Source: Bolinopsis microptera
Taxonomy: Eukaryota > Ctenophora > Tentaculata > Lobata > Bolinopsidae
NCBI RefSeq assembly: GCF_026151205.1
Contig: NC_087078.1
Coordinates: 3,252,175 to 3,316,174, forward strand
Length of the DNA stretch: 64,000 nt
Direction: 5' to 3'
The translations under genes were made by a program, and so were the position numbers. Each line of letters begins with the position of its first letter. Position 1 is the stretch's first letter. Positions 47,576 to 60,954 of the stretch are shown piece by piece. The notes beneath the pieces are model-generated. The model made no database searches. It was not told the DNA's origin and was given only the letters and a program-made list of their open reading frames with translations.

Positions 47576-48945
47576 TAAAATGATAGTACTGCAGGCTATC
47601 GTTTCGATTTTGACTTTACCATTGGTGCAGTTTCTGTGAAAATCGATAAGGCCGTATTGTAATTAGTTATGAAACTCTTATATTGAATGGTTAACGTTTT
47701 TCAGTTTCAGAACTTTAAACTTAGTAATTCCTGGTCACTAAAATCTGCCGAGATTTACTGAACTCCAACTACAAATATTGGTGATTAAAGTATTCTTGAA
47801 AGGAAAAATTTACTAAGTTTTTTTGAAAAGCATTTTTCTCCGCGTTTCATGCAATTTGGAAAAAATATTTTGAATATTCAAAATTTTTCGAAAATGTTCG
47901 ACATTTTTTCAAGTCTCAAAAAAAGTGAACATTTTCAAAGTTTTTCTAAAAACTACTTTTCTCCGTGTTTTAAGCTATTCCGATCATTTTGAGCCAATAA
48001 AAATTGTTTAGAATTTTGCTAATTAGCTAATTGATAATTATCCAATTAACTGATTATCTGACGTAAAAATTTTTTGAACAAAAGTTTTTATTTTTGATAA
48101 TATGAACACACTCGATTTAATTGATCCGCAACCTTTTACGATGTTTACAACTAAAGATATTCGACAAACAAGAAAGGTGGTAAAAAGTGGTAAAGTGGCA
48201 AAAAGTGGCCTTAAGGGGGCATACACCAAATCTGTCCAGACCAAATGACCTCACAGGCAGTTCAGTGACCTTCTAGCGCACCGTTTCCACACCAAAAAAA
48301 TCATTTTGAGAATACCTATTTTTGTAAACAAGCATTTCCTGGTTAAGAGCGCAATTTTCGGAAAAAATAATTTTTTGGTCAAGACGCTACAAGTTAATTA
48401 TTTCTTGCGGTATCGGGTTGAAATTTTGCTCGCCGTTTATTCACACTAGCAGGAACCCGTATAATATAACCCTAAACGGTGTCAAGACTCAAAATACTAA
48501 AATAATTATTACCTATTTAATTGGCGTTTTTGACACCACTTGGGGGTCCAAATTTTAGGCTCTAAAATCATTATTCCTCGGCCAATTTTTTATTTTTTCA
48601 TGCTGATTTGAAGGCCATTAAAGCATTTGACCCAGCCAAAAAAGTTCCAGTTGTATATCTTTTACGGTTTTTGCGGAAAGTTGCGTTAAAGTTGATGCCG
48701 TGGTGTCAGTAAAATGGCACAGATATATATATATATATCGTCTCGCTTTATATATAGTAAGATTTCACATCTATTTCAAGGTATGTGTAAAATCTTGATA
48801 TCGTATCTAAAAAGGCTGGTGTGTTATAAATTTTTAAAGTCAAAAAGCTAAAATTGTCCTTTTCAGGCTTATTTTAACAAAAAGGCAGTCAGGGAAGATC
48901 GGATTGATTTGATGGTTGACATCAAATTTTTCTCTGAATTCTGGC
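47576..48945. other. Repeat-derived non-coding DNA
   Basis: 48478-48760 is a diverged reverse-complement copy of 33780-34020 (GGCGTTTTTGACACCACTTG, TTTTTTCATGCTGATTTGAA, AAAATGGCACAGATATATAT), that is, of the sequence just outside the D element end. The remainder (47576-48470) is AT-rich with no gene; a GTGGTAAAAAGTGGTAAAGT stutter lies near 48177. Confidence 0.6.
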
Positions 48946-49413
48946 ACAGTTTTTGATGCCCTCAAAAATGTTTTTACTCATTTATCTTAAGATCTATTGG
49001 ACCTCAAAGCCAAACAACAAATTTAGGCACATTTTTCGTTTTTAATATTTACTGATTTTTCTATGTGCTAGTGACTTTTTGAAGAGCGCAAAATAACCGC
49101 AACTAGCACATTTATATATGAGTTATGAACAACAAAACACCCTAAAATGCTTCCCTTTGAAGATGGGAGAAAATGTGATTTTTTATCTGCAAAGCCAAAA
49201 AATCACATTTTCTCCCATAACTTCAATGGGAAGCATTTAAGGGTGTTTTTCTGTTCATAACTCATATATAAATGTGCTAGTTGCGGTTATTTTGCACCCT
49301 TCAAAAAGTCACTAGCACATTCCTATCAAAATTTTAGAAAAATCAGTAAATATTAAAAACAAAAAATGTGCCTAAATTTGTTGTAAAAACATTTTTGAGG
49401 GCATCAAAAACTG
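48946..49413. mobile_element. 468-bp palindromic MITE
   Basis: CAGTTTTTGATGCCCTCAAA at the left end mirrors TTTGAGGGCATCAAAAACTG at the right; AACCGCAACTAGCACATTTA is mirrored by TAAATGTGCTAGTTGCGGTT. The centre is AAAATGTGATTTTTTATCTG then CAAAGCCAAAAAATCACATTTT. The left arm carries an extra segment of about 35 bp near 48975. The subunit with AACCGCAA...TATATGAGTTATGAAC also recurs inside the hAT-like element at 62.6-63.1 kb. Confidence 0.85.
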
Positions 49414-49590
49414 CGCTAGAACTCAGACAAATGCAGAAACAAAAATCCAACTCGAGCATAACTAAAACAAGTAGCAACTTTAATTCTTTAAACTTAGTCT
49501 CCAGGAGTGAAACAATAAGGAATGTAATAAACATCCCACAGTCCATTACCATACATGACGACTACGAATACAGGAGGACCATCCTCAGGA
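49414..49590 (+). CDS. Possible isolated coding exon, unidentified
   Basis: The frame reads LELRQMQKQKSNSSITKTSS then NFNSLNLVSRSETIRN and HDDYEYRRTILRR, ending at an AGGAG|GTGTGAGT donor-like site. Composition is more protein-like than the surrounding DNA. It begins right at the edge of the MITE, and its acceptor (GCGCTAG or ATGCAG) lacks a good pyrimidine tract. No family recognised. Confidence 0.25.
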
Positions 49591-49599
49591 GGTGTGAGT

Positions 49600-51840
49600 T
49601 GTCGAGGTGGAACAATTAACTTAATTACCATGTCCTACTTTGTTATAGAGCTGGATTTGACTCTACAAATTCACAAATGACACCGCAGGGGTCGAGTAGA
49701 ACATTGGCTCGCGATCTTTTATTATTTTAAATTGAGCGGATCTGACGACCTAAACGAGGGGGGGATGTCTGTTTGGAACCTTTATTAGTTATTATAGGGC
49801 TCAGGACGGGACAGTTTGAAGTTTTTATAGAGGATCTATAGGGCGTCAGGGACGGAACCTTATAGTTATTATAGAGGATCAGGAGTCGACACGTACGGGT
49901 TGTAAGCACAATTTCAGCGTTTGTCTGTCTTGATCCTGTACAATGAAAAGATAATGAGAGTGTTCTGACAGCGATTTTGATTCTGGATTGGTCTGTCTAT
50001 TTTTAGGGTGGTCATTGGAATATTGTAATTATTGCGCTCCAAGTCATAGTTATATAGGTCTTCAGTCAGATGACATTCAAATTTACTTAATTCAAGATGC
50101 TGCAGTCAATGTGATGCTGAACATGCCAATTCTAGTGAGACAATTCGATGAGGACATGAGCACCATGATATGCTTCTTCTTTGGTTTCATACAATTAAAT
50201 TGGTCATATCTAATTCAAAATGCTTTAGATATACCTCTTCGAGGTATTAACCAATTCATCGCATTAGACTAAGTAGGTAACTCCGATCTGTCTCATAAAC
50301 TGTGTCCCTAGGAGTATCCGCAATGCGGATATTTTTTCATAAGTTTGTGTCACTTTTTTAGAGTGGCATTATTGTCACGTGACATGTAAGAACTAGAGAA
50401 AATATGCGGGCTACGTCAGAGCCCTACTAGTTTTGTGGGCAATTAATGGCCAGGTTGGAGTTGATTATCACGTGATCTGCGATTTTATACAACACGTGGG
50501 GGGGGGGGCCGCATATTCTGAGATAATATTTCTACATTATTGCATGCATCTCTGGCGTTAGCGTGATCAACTTCTTTATCGTGTGATGGATTTAGGATTT
50601 ATTTTTTGTGGTTGACCTATAATACTGGCTTGGAAATCGGATATTGCTTACCACCTTTATTTATTAATTTGTTCAGTCAAAAGCCAAATCGAAATATCAA
50701 GGGCTTTGTGGAATTGAAGATTCTATGTCTATGTATGTCCTATGTAATTGCATATCTATTGTTTCTCTGCCTAGTCAAAGTAACGTCAGCCAAAGGAAAT
50801 CATATGCTTTTTTGATCCGTCCTGTAACCTGTATTTATTCTGTATATAATTACCGTTATATTACAGGGTTAGTTTTGGGTTAATTTGAGAGTTTGCAGTT
50901 GTAGGTAAATGGGCTCGATGGCTGAGTGGAGGAAGTATCATTGACGAAAGTGCTGAAGGGTGTGTTAGCAGGTTGTTTCTCGTTAATGTCTTGTTACCAA
51001 GAACCGTGACGGTCCAATTTCGGAGCGCGTCGTGGTTAGGTTATATTACACTTCTAAAAGGGTGTGTGGCTATTCTATTGCTGGCATTCGTCAGTGGTAG
51101 GCTCACAGGGACTCGTCAATTCAGTCTAGAGAGTCAGCGTTGGGGGTTTAATCCATTGGGGATTTTGTTTTGCGCGCTGCATTTATAACTGTTTGTGGTG
51201 GGTCAGTTTTTGTTGGGTTGGTGTGTTTGAGGTTTCGTCTGGGGGGTTCGTTAGGTGGGTTTACGGTGTTTTGTGACCTAGCTTTGTATTTATTCGGCTA
51301 ATCGAAACAGTTCTCTGTTATTTCGTTACATGTATTTTCCTTTTTTTATCCCGTACAATTATAGTCTCACATTTGCTTTAGTGCACTTTATTCAAGTCGA
51401 GATTATTTTAATAAAACTCGGCGAAGTATTTTTTCAAATTTAATTACAGAGGCGTGGTTTGAGCTTCAGGTTTTTTAAATTTATAATTTTTATTCACCAT
51501 GCAAGTATGCCGTGCGATAAGACTAACTTTGGAGGGGACCGGTTTTTGATTCGTATACTTTTTTAGAAATAGTATTTTGTAAGCGTTATGGTGTTACTGG
51601 GTATGAACATATTCTTTATACCAGCTCATTTGTTTGTGGTAACGTTTTCGATAACCCATTAATTCTAAAAAAGGAGCGGTTTTTTTTAGTATCCAGTGTG
51701 ATATATGATCGTCGGCATGGCCAGGCAGCCATTACGAATCACTTCTAGTTAGATATAACCAATCACTCTGAGCTACTTTCCACTCGTGACCTCAAGGGGG
51801 TATCATACAGACCGGGTATGAAGACGGTGTAACGTGGTTG
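49600..51840. other. Unassigned region
   Basis: No firm gene. The frame 50040-50272 (+) (QSDDIQIYLIQDAAVNVMLN ...) is open but unsupported. There is a G-run at 50500 next to CACGTGG, and a TCACGTGACATG palindrome near 50377. T/G-rich sequence occupies 51180-51260. Confidence 0.35.
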
Positions 51841-54800
51841 AGCAGGAGAGAGAGAGAGAGCGAGAGAGAGAGAGAGAGAGAAGAAAAGAAAGAGAAGCAA
51901 AGCAAAACAACACAGAAGAAAAACAGACGACACAAAAGAAAAAGAGGAAAGATCAGAATAAAAAGGTTTATCATACTAGATAAGGGAGAAAAGCTAGGCA
52001 GTCGAAAAATAAGAGGAAACGAGAGGGAACAACATGAAAGAAAGGACAGAAGAAAAAAGGAAAACAAAGAACGTAAGCAAGCGTAGAGGAGGACGTAGTA
52101 AGACAAGAAACATCCAGCAGAGAAGTAGGTAGGGAAAAGATATAGAAGAGAGAGGGAGAGATTCTTGTATGAGTAGGGAGTAACAAAAAGAGGTGATTAC
52201 ACAAAATTTGAGCAGCCTAAGTAAAGAAACAGAGAGACAGAAACGGCAGATAAAAGAGACAAGAGTAGCGAGAAAGAGACGAAAAGAAGAAGCATAGACG
52301 AGAACAAGAAAAAGAGGAAACGAGACGGAAGGAGAAGAAACAAAAGGAAAGGACACAACAGAAAAAAAGAGCCAAACAGAGGAAGAGAAATCATAGAAAA
52401 AGAGATAAAAGAATAAGAAAGACAGAAAGAGAGAGTGATAAAGCAGAAGAGCAAGGAAAAAGAGAGACGAAAAGTAAACGAGAGCGAAAAGGGACAATAC
52501 GACAGTACACGTAGGAATAGAGACGAGAAAGAAACAAGAGAAGTCATCAAAAGTAAAAAGAAGAAACGTAGGGACAGATAGAATACAAGAAGAGGAAGAA
52601 ACAGAAAAAGAAAAAAACAGAAGAAAGCCGACAAAGCAATAAAAAAGAAGAAGCAGACGGTAAGAACCGAACAGCCAAAAAAAGAAGTCACAAAAACTAA
52701 GGAAAAGCATAGAAAAGCATAGGAGACATATTAAGAGCAGGAGAGCTTCACATAGTACAAAGAAAAAAATAGCAGAAGATTAGCCAGAAAAACCTATATA
52801 GCGGCTAAGAAAAAGGAAGAAGACAGAAGAATGAGAGAAAAAGATAAAGCAAAGAAGCAAGAAGGAGAGAAAAAAGAAGAAGGATAAAAGAGAGAAAGAG
52901 AGAGAAACTTGAGGAAGGACAGAGAGGGGAAAGAAAAGAGTAAATTAGAATAGGTAAGTAACTAGAACGAAAGAGAAAGACGACAGAAAGGAAGCATAAA
53001 ACAGGAGGGAGAGAGTGGATAGAAAAAGGCATAGGGATGGAAACGAAGGACCGGGTGACGGGAACGGAGAACAAGAAAGAGAAGGAGGAGAAACTAAGTG
53101 AAGAGATGGCGCAAGAAGGCGGGAGGGGAGGTCAGGGGAGATGGCGAGGGAGTAGGGGAGAGGGTGGGCGGACCGGGTGTAGAAGTGGGTAGTAAGGATC
53201 GAACGCGTTGAGTCTAGGAAAAGAGAAGCAAAGGGTGGCCGAAGCGCCAGGTAAGAGAAGGGTGTGTCGTGAGAAGGGAAGAAGTGCCTAGGGGGTAATT
53301 GTCGAGCAAAGGAGGAGGGGGAGCCAGGGCGCGATGGGGGAGCATGGAAAGGTGATCAGGGAAAAGCAGAGTGAAAAGGGGAAAGGAAGAGGTAGAAGGG
53401 AGGGAGACGAGATAAAGCGGAGACTCGCCGAAAAGGGGTCCGAGGCACAAAGAACGAGGACAAGAGAGGCAGAGACGACGAGGGGTGCAAGACAAGAGAG
53501 AAGAGGGGAAAAGTAGAGACAAGGGAAGGAGGGGTGGAGAATGAGCAGGAAGGAGTCGAAAGAGGACAATGGCGACAAGTAAGAAGAACAGAAGAGCGGA
53601 GTGGGCGAGCAGAGAGGAGGGGGGGGAAACCGGGGTAGGGGAAAGTGCGAGAGGGGCACGAGGAAGGAAAGAAGAGGAGATAGAAAGTGGAGGAGAAGGA
53701 GAAATCTTATTGAAAAAAAGAGAAAGAGAAGTCGCGGGCGAAAGTACAGGGAGCGGGGAGAGGGAAAGCTAAGCAAGGAGAGTGCGTAGTAAGAGCGAGA
53801 GGAGATGGAGAGAGGCACGTCGGCAGCGTAAAGCGGAAAGTCAGGAAGAGGGGGGAACAGAGGAGGGGAAGAGGATGAGAGAGCCTAGGGAGAGGTAGGA
53901 GAGAAGTGGGGGAACTAAGAGGAGGCTGAACCCGAGGAGGGGAAAGGCCGAGGGAGAAAGGGAATATAGGAACGTGGTCAGGACGCGAGCTGCGGAGAGC
54001 GAGAGAGAAGTTGGATAAGGGGGAAGGAAAGACGACAAAGACAACAACTAAAAAAAGAGAGGAATACACACAAAACACAGGGAGAAGATAACGAGGAGAG
54101 AGGGGAATGAACAAATTACGATTAGGATAGATAACCAAAGAAAGAAAGAATAAATAGGGCGGGGGAGGGGGAAAAAAAATAAAGAAAAAAAAAAAAGAAG
54201 AGAAAAAACGCCGATGGTGGAAACCAATGTGAAAAATAACCACAATAAAAAAGAGTAAAAGAAGAGGAAGACAAGAAAAAAAAAAAGGAGATACAAACAA
54301 CCAGAGCAGAAGATAATAAAGCAGAAAAAAAAAGCAAAAAACAAAAAACAATGAAGAGTAGGAAAAGAGGCGGAAAGAAACGAAGATGCAAGAGAGAAAA
54401 AACAGCATAAAAAAAAGGAAAAAGCGTGGGAAAGAACGCACAGATAGAAAGAAAGAGGAGCAGAATCAGAAGACAGAGAGAAGGGGGGCAAGAAGAGAAA
54501 AAACAAGAAGAGGGGTGGAGTAAGAAACAAAAGAAAAGGAGGTGGAGAAAGCAGGAAGGGATCGGAGAGAGGAGGTCGGAGAGCAAGAAAGGAACAATGA
54601 GGGGGGAAGGAGTGAGAAGAGAAGAAACCAAAGAGGGACAGCTAGCTAAAGACAGAATGACAGGGGGCATGAACAACGAAAGCAACAAAACAACACGCCA
54701 ACGGGGAAAAACAAGGAAAGAGAACCAACAAGGCGGACAAGAGAGAGGAAGAAGAAAAAGCCCAGAGAAGAAGAAAACCAAAGAAAAAAGAAGCGAGGCA

Positions 54801-54870
54801 GACAAAAGAAAAAACAAAGCAGCAAAGGAGGAAGGGGGATACCGAACTACAGGAGGCACCGAAGGGGAGC
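51841..54870. repeat. 3-kb purine-rich (A/G) tract on the + strand
   Basis: It opens with (GA)n at 51846-51880, then continues for about 3 kb as aperiodic A/G sequence with only sporadic C or T; the C/T are spread throughout and not clustered. All long frames here (Ser/Phe/Leu-rich on the minus strand, Lys/Arg/Glu-rich on the plus) follow from the base bias and are not genes. It is probably an expanded, heavily mutated GA microsatellite or a low-quality consensus. Confidence 0.9.
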
Positions 54871-54881
54871 TACCCCCCATC

Positions 54882-55172
<291 letters not shown>

Positions 55173-58100
55173 GGCTGCTTCATCTTGATATCTTCCCACT
55201 CACTGTACCCGGCCATGGAGACTGGAGAATGGAGAGGTAGATCATGATGTTATTAGCAGTTGAGAGATTGAGGAGGGAGGGGGGGGGGGTAACCAAGCGA
55301 CATTATCTAACTCATTATATAATATTATTACTATCTGCAGAAAACGTCTAGACTCTACTAGAATATTACCTTGCCCTCATATACCAGGTACATCGACATT
55401 ACGGGCCTCAATCCTGTCTCAAATTGTATTTATTAGCTAGTGTGTGCAAGTTATGTAACATTTCATAGCTCATGTCTTATTTGGTGTTTGATTTGAGTTA
55501 TATAAACATTAGGTGGAAATTCCCCATATGAGCTTAACATTACCAGAATGCCAAAACAATCGAAATCTCGAGATACCCGCAATCCATGGTTTTTTCCTTA
55601 TACTAAACTCCGAGTGGTATTTCGGGGTACTATGTACCTGTGGTACAATGTGATATATTTATAGAGTTGGGATCAACATGCTGAAGGTTAGGATCATACT
55701 GGATCTGATTGTGTTAGCTTTTAATTCTGTTAATTAGCACATGTACCCGAAACTGTTTGTTGAGGTGTTTGCATAAATCCCTGTTGGTTACGGTGTGTTT
55801 CATGTTTAATTGTAACTTTTGGAAACCATCAACAGTGCAAGCATCGGGACACGGAGCTTTGTGGCAATCGGCATATGTAAGATTTGGAGCCAGGGAAGGA
55901 GCAGCTTTCAAAATGGATACGGCCACATGTCTCGGAATTATATATCGGCCACATGTCCGGTTTAGAATCTCGATTGCATGACTGATTTTTTACTGTCCAT
56001 GTCCATTCTCAATCCTCTGTAGCTCCTCTAGCTTAAAATGTAACGGACGAGAATCATGATTTTATAACCCGGTTATAAAATGATGCTTCTTGTCGCAGAG
56101 TCGCAGCGTCTAACAGCTGATATCTAGTTTCCCTTGAAATATTGTATCTAGTTGTCATCAATATGGTCAGAAAAATAGAATGCAGTAAGCAAAAATAGTA
56201 CTTGCATGCAAACTGTTGAGTAGTTCATAGTTTGCTGTGTTATAGCAGTTACAGTTTGATGTTGTTATTCATGAACATTTATATATTTAAATAATGCTTC
56301 TGTATTACTAATTAAGTGATCATCAACCAGATAACTTTCGTTTTTGGTCTGAGTCTGGGGGTATAAACCGCCTTCCCCCTCCCCTCCCCCTAATTTATAT
56401 AATACTTTAACTTCACTAGATGACTCTAGTTAACATGGGAAAAGCAATCGTAAAACTGAAGCGGAGGCAAGTCAGACTTGGGTGAAATAACAGAATTTCC
56501 GGTGAATGAGCTACGAGAATGGTTATTAGGTTCCTGATCGACTGTCATCAAGACTGCCCACACTCACAGTGGAGGTGTTCAAGAAGATATACGGAAACTT
56601 CTTTCCTTTGGAGACGCTGCAAAAAAAAAACTCTCTGAGATGTCTTCTGCAACTTCAATGCTAACAAGGCGGATGTTGATTTCTGGTCGTATATCATGCG
56701 ATTGTCGGTTACTAATTCAAGGTTTGCTTGAGCAGAAAAGCTTCTGTGAGTGTTGAGTATGATTGTGTGTTCAGTGGCGTACGAAGGTATTAGCAAAAAA
56801 CTCGCGTTTTTGATCTAGGAACACATTTTTTAGAAATTTTTACCAGCGTATCCTCTAATATCACCTAATTTGTTTCTATTTTAGTGAGGGGCGCCAAAAG
56901 GGGGAAGGGCCGCCAACAGGGGGGAGCATTTTCGGGGGGCGGGTGGGGGCGGGCGCCAACGCACGTTACGCCACTGAGAGGGGTGATATCAGCTTTTACA
57001 GGATTTGCTCTAGAGATGATATGCTGGAGGAGGGTTATCTATCTACTTATCTATAAAATGGCGGGTAATGTGGTCATGAACGAAGCAATGAAGCATACGT
57101 GATCACGAACGATTACATGGTGGATAAGGACTTAACACAGCGCCGAGAGTATGTTAGGTATCCGAAGTTGTGTGGGGTTGTAGTGCGACCCTTTTGAGGA
57201 GCTCGATAATGAGGCTTTGGAGTTTCTAGGGAATCGAAAATTGGGAAAAGCTCGGTAATTGGTTGTTCAGGGAGTTTCTGGAAAAGAGATTTGTTCTTTT
57301 TGTTAAACTGTTGGTATTGTTAAAACTGGATAACTATATAAGAACAATTTGTTTTATTAAATGTGTAATCGATTCATGATCTTGGATGTGAATAAGGCTA
57401 AATGATAGATGAATCAAAAGAAGCTAACTTTACCATAAAAGTAAGAGTATCTAAGGAGTATAACTTGATGCGTTTCAAATGTGTTATTTTTTTAGATAAA
57501 CATCATGTGAAATGAGGCACTAATAAAACCGAAACAAATTCTTAATACGGTACTTCAATTTTTAAAACGGTCGGAAGTCCTATTAACATACGGAAACAAG
57601 GCAAACATGTTCCCTGATATCATCAAAGTATAGCCAATATAATAAAAATTACATATAATATTATCCGATGGCACAAAACGTGTCGTGTTAAATTCCAAGA
57701 CGGAGCTGTTAGATACAATAACTCCGTCAACCTCCATGAGGCTTGTAATCAATCGCCAAACCGTTCATTTCAAAACATAAAACACAAGAATAATTATCAC
57801 AAGACTTATATCAGCGTGTTTGGATTAAATTAAACGCCGTCTGGTTGCAGTAGAGGACATCAAGACAAAATAAATATCACATGAACGTCCCATAACCACC
57901 AATCCTCATCTAGGTTCATGCCGCGAAGAAACGAGTTTCAAAGTAAATGGAAGGCTGATTCAAAGATTCATCAGTTATCTGATGGCCCTAGCTACACGCT
58001 TTGGTATGTAACACTTTAAATTATATACGCAAAGACCCACGCGTAGAATGGCCATGAATATGATTGAGTGTTGGAGATGATAAAACGTGATCGGTCTAAT

Positions 58101-58337
58101 AACTGGCATAGTTCCAAGTCAATAGTAACATATGCCACGGTTATGATTGAGAAAAATGTAAATGATTAGTTGGGCGTACCAATATGATTATTAAGCTTTC
58201 AAGACTCAGACTCTCAATGATCTGAATTGTAACTAACTGCTCGTTATTGTAAATTATATACCAGGTCTACAGAATGTGGTTCAATCTATTTAAGTGTTGA
58301 TTGTACATTGGAAAGCTTAAAGTTAAGACTAGATGTG
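55173..58337. other. Mostly unassigned DNA
   Basis: No firm gene. One possible minus-strand exon ends at CAGTTTCGG|GTACAT (55747); upstream it reads YADCHKAPCPDACTVDGFQK then LQLNMKHTVTNRDLCK, with regularly spaced cysteines, but its acceptor is unclear. 56885-56960 is a GC-rich G-run sequence ending GCGCCAACGCACGTTACGCC, resembling the end of a DNA-transposon remnant. Confidence 0.3.
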
Positions 58338-59080
58338 GATACTGGGGGGATGTGATCATTGTTTGTTACGTTTTAGTGGCGCCTCTATTAAGCGGTCAAA
58401 GGATGGTGATCATTGTTTGTTTACGTTTTAGGTGGCGCCTCTATTAAGAAGGTTGAAGATGTGATGCAAATTTTAGTATTATCGAAGGCTTGTAAACTTG
58501 TTACGCCTTCTTGTTACACCCTTTGAAGGTCCCGATTTATTTTCTGAACGGAAAGCTCAAATATAACCGAGAAATCGACTTCGTATTACTAATTTTGATG
58601 ACTGGTTTCTGAACTAAAATTGCACGAAAAAATCGATTTAACTGGTTTCAGAAAGTATAAAAACACTTCATAATCCCTCAAATTGATGTTTTATAGTTAA
58701 TTACGACGGCATCAAGCAAATATATTTTGAATCCTTCGGTTCTACTCATGACCTAGGGAGTTAAGCTGAAACCGAAAGAGCGAGGCAAATCCTCACCTTA
58801 ATGATCAACCTGGTACTAACACATTTTCAGATAGAATTGTTCTTTGCGATACGGTTTATTGCCTACTTTGCACTTGTGTGAAGACCAGAGTACGAAAACC
58901 TACTCGCAGTAAGCAACTCAATTTTGGTGACTGTTCCTCACGGAACATTCTGATCCTGCAACATAACTACAGGAGATCGTATCCTTAACAAATTTAACAG
59001 GTATTCACAATTTCAGAGCAGAGCATGATTACATGTCAAAGAAACATAATAATGTAGGTTACGATCACACAATAATATAA
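58338..59080 (+). mobile_element. Old, diverged copy of the D element's left 0.75 kb
   Basis: AGATGTGGATACTGGGGGGA matches the D tip at 26876, followed in order by TGTTTACGTTTTAGGTGGCG, TTCGGTTCTACTCATGACCT, TTTTCAGATAGAATTGTTC and the 90-codon region, now with frame breaks. The first 50 bp are stuttered (GTGATCATTGTTTG twice). Confidence 0.8.
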
Positions 59081-59364
59081 CATCTACTAACAGCTGATTA
59101 TATTTATGTTTCGCTAACGGTAAAGGCAAAGTTGGAAAATAGATTTACAAACCAGCGCAAAGAAAACCAAGACAAGTGAAGATGGAATTGAAATTTGTTT
59201 TTTTAGTTGGATATTAGTTCTTATTTCTTGGTTCCATGCTATACCGCATTTTTCTTGATTTCATCAGAATTGGCCCCACAAGTAGGAAGTAAAATAAGGA
59301 CCTCTGTTCAAATCAAAATAGATTCAAAATATTCGGACAACTCAAAATAATAACAAAATCTGAT

Positions 59365-59525
59365 TGGCAGTCACGCTGCACGTGACTGCCCGCACGTGAC
59401 TGTGCGCGTCCAATGGACGTAATGAAGGAAATTTGTTATGGTTATCGCAGGAGAGATCACGTTTAGAGTGCGTCTCTCTGATTAGACCACGTCACTGCAC
59501 ACGTGACTGTGCAGAGCCAATAGGG
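59365..59525. promoter_or_regulatory. Cluster of CACGTGAC E-boxes and CCAAT boxes
   Basis: GCACGTGACTG occurs at about 59377 and 59391 and ACACGTGACTG at about 59498; CCAATGG lies at 59410 and GCCAATAG at 59516. The two halves are similar and may be an old duplication. Promoter function is inferred only from motif density; no transcript start was found nearby. Confidence 0.35.
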
Positions 59526-59879
59526 TGCTATGTAACTTGTGTAAGGTGTGTACGCTAGGTGCGTGTAAGGGACATCTAATTTACTATTAAACACAGCTGG
59601 CCGGCAGAGAATTGAAAATATAAGGATTTTTTATGGATGAAAATCGAAGCGAAAACCTTGTAACCCTATGTTTTCGAGTACGCTGAACAAGATTAAACTG
59701 GTTATAATTATCATACTCAAGGGCAAATTGCTTTAAAATGTACTTGAATGTCATAGATGCTATTATACGCTTTAACCGGCTTATCGTGTGGCACCAGTCT
59801 CTCTCGCCACTATAGTTCTCAGCTTAATTATTATCGGGCTCATGAAGGAAAGATCTCGAGCTCAGAAGACGAATACCCT

Positions 59880-60954
59880 TTTCCCAAATATTTGCTAACA
59901 TTAACGAATATTTGGGATTAAGGAACTGTCTCACTAGACTTGAGATTTTAAACTGTCTCAAAAAATTGAAGAACCACAAAAGTGCTGGGATTGACGAAAT
60001 CTCTAATGAGCAGTTAAAGTATGGGGCAAGTGGTCTTGTGGATAGGATGGAGAAATTGTTCTCAAAAGTTTGGAATTCAGAAGCAGTGCCTGACGACTGG
60101 TTGAAAGGCATCGTGATAATTGTACCAAAGAAGGGTGATACCTCTCATTGCTCCTATAATAGGGGGATCACTCTAAGATCTACAGCATCTAAACTGTATC
60201 AAATCATCATATTACAACGCATGAGTGACGGTTTAGAAAGTTTGCTACGAGACAATCAGTGTGGGTTTAGAAAGAAAAGATCATGCATTGATCAGATTTA
60301 TTCACTCCGCACTATTATACATAACTGCATTGAATATAATCTCCCCCTGTATGTAAATTTTGTGGACTTCAAGGCAGCTTTTGATTCTATCGACAGGAAT
60401 TATATTTGGAAAGCTTTCAGTCATTATGGCCTGCCATGTAAATACATTCGAATAATACAGGCATTCTTTAATGGAACTGTCAGTGCTGTTAGACACAATG
60501 GTGAACTATGAGAATGGTTTGAAGTAAGTTCAGGCAGTGGCCAAGGAGACATTCAGGATCCCCCACTTTTTAATGTCTGCCTCAATGTGGCTGCTGAGAG
60601 AACAGAAAGCAAAAAAGTGGTGTCCCACGGAGCGGTTCTTCAAAGATCTATCAGTCCGCTTGTTGATGATATCACTGTGTTAGATACAGACTATGCAGAT
60701 GACATGGCTGCACTGGATAACAGCGAGGAAGGTCTTCAAGAAACAACTGACCTTTTGTGTATGTATGGTGCCCAGGGAGGTATCAGATTCAATGGTAAAA
60801 AAGACTGAGGCTATGGTCATTGGTAAAGCAACCTCTCAACGGCCATACACGAAAGAAGCCACAGTGAACATCACTGTTGAAGACACGCCAGTGCAGCAAG
60901 TTAGTGATTTTACGTACTTAGGTACAATTATCTCCAGCGACGGTACTATCGACC
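59880..60954 (+). pseudogene. LINE reverse transcriptase, N-terminal part of a broken ORF
   Basis: Non-LTR retrotransposon RT. Motifs: NHKSAGIDEISNEQLKYG (finger region), LYQIIILQRM, NQCGFRKKRSCIDQIY, catalytic motif A FVDFKAAFDSIDR, and catalytic motif C DYADDMAAL. Motif B is degraded (SGSGQGDIQDPPLFN). The frame is broken by a stop at 60509-60511, just after the HNGEL block, and by a frameshift near 60800; after the shift the frame continues through FTYLGTIISSDGTID. The 5' part (endonuclease) is absent, so the copy is 5'-truncated. The remaining C-terminal part resumes at 63595 after the hAT-like insertion. Confidence 0.9.

Noticed and set aside
50905-50945. GGGCTCGATGGCTGAGTGGA as a tRNA-Ser/Leu or tRNA-derived SINE A box
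   Set aside because: No matching B box at the right distance and no cloverleaf can be folded by eye; no other copies in the window.
51994-54880. Long Ser/Phe/Leu-rich minus-strand ORFs and Lys/Arg/Glu-rich plus-strand ORFs
   Set aside because: They follow from the purine/pyrimidine bias of the tract, overlap in several frames, and have no domain, splice site or start context.
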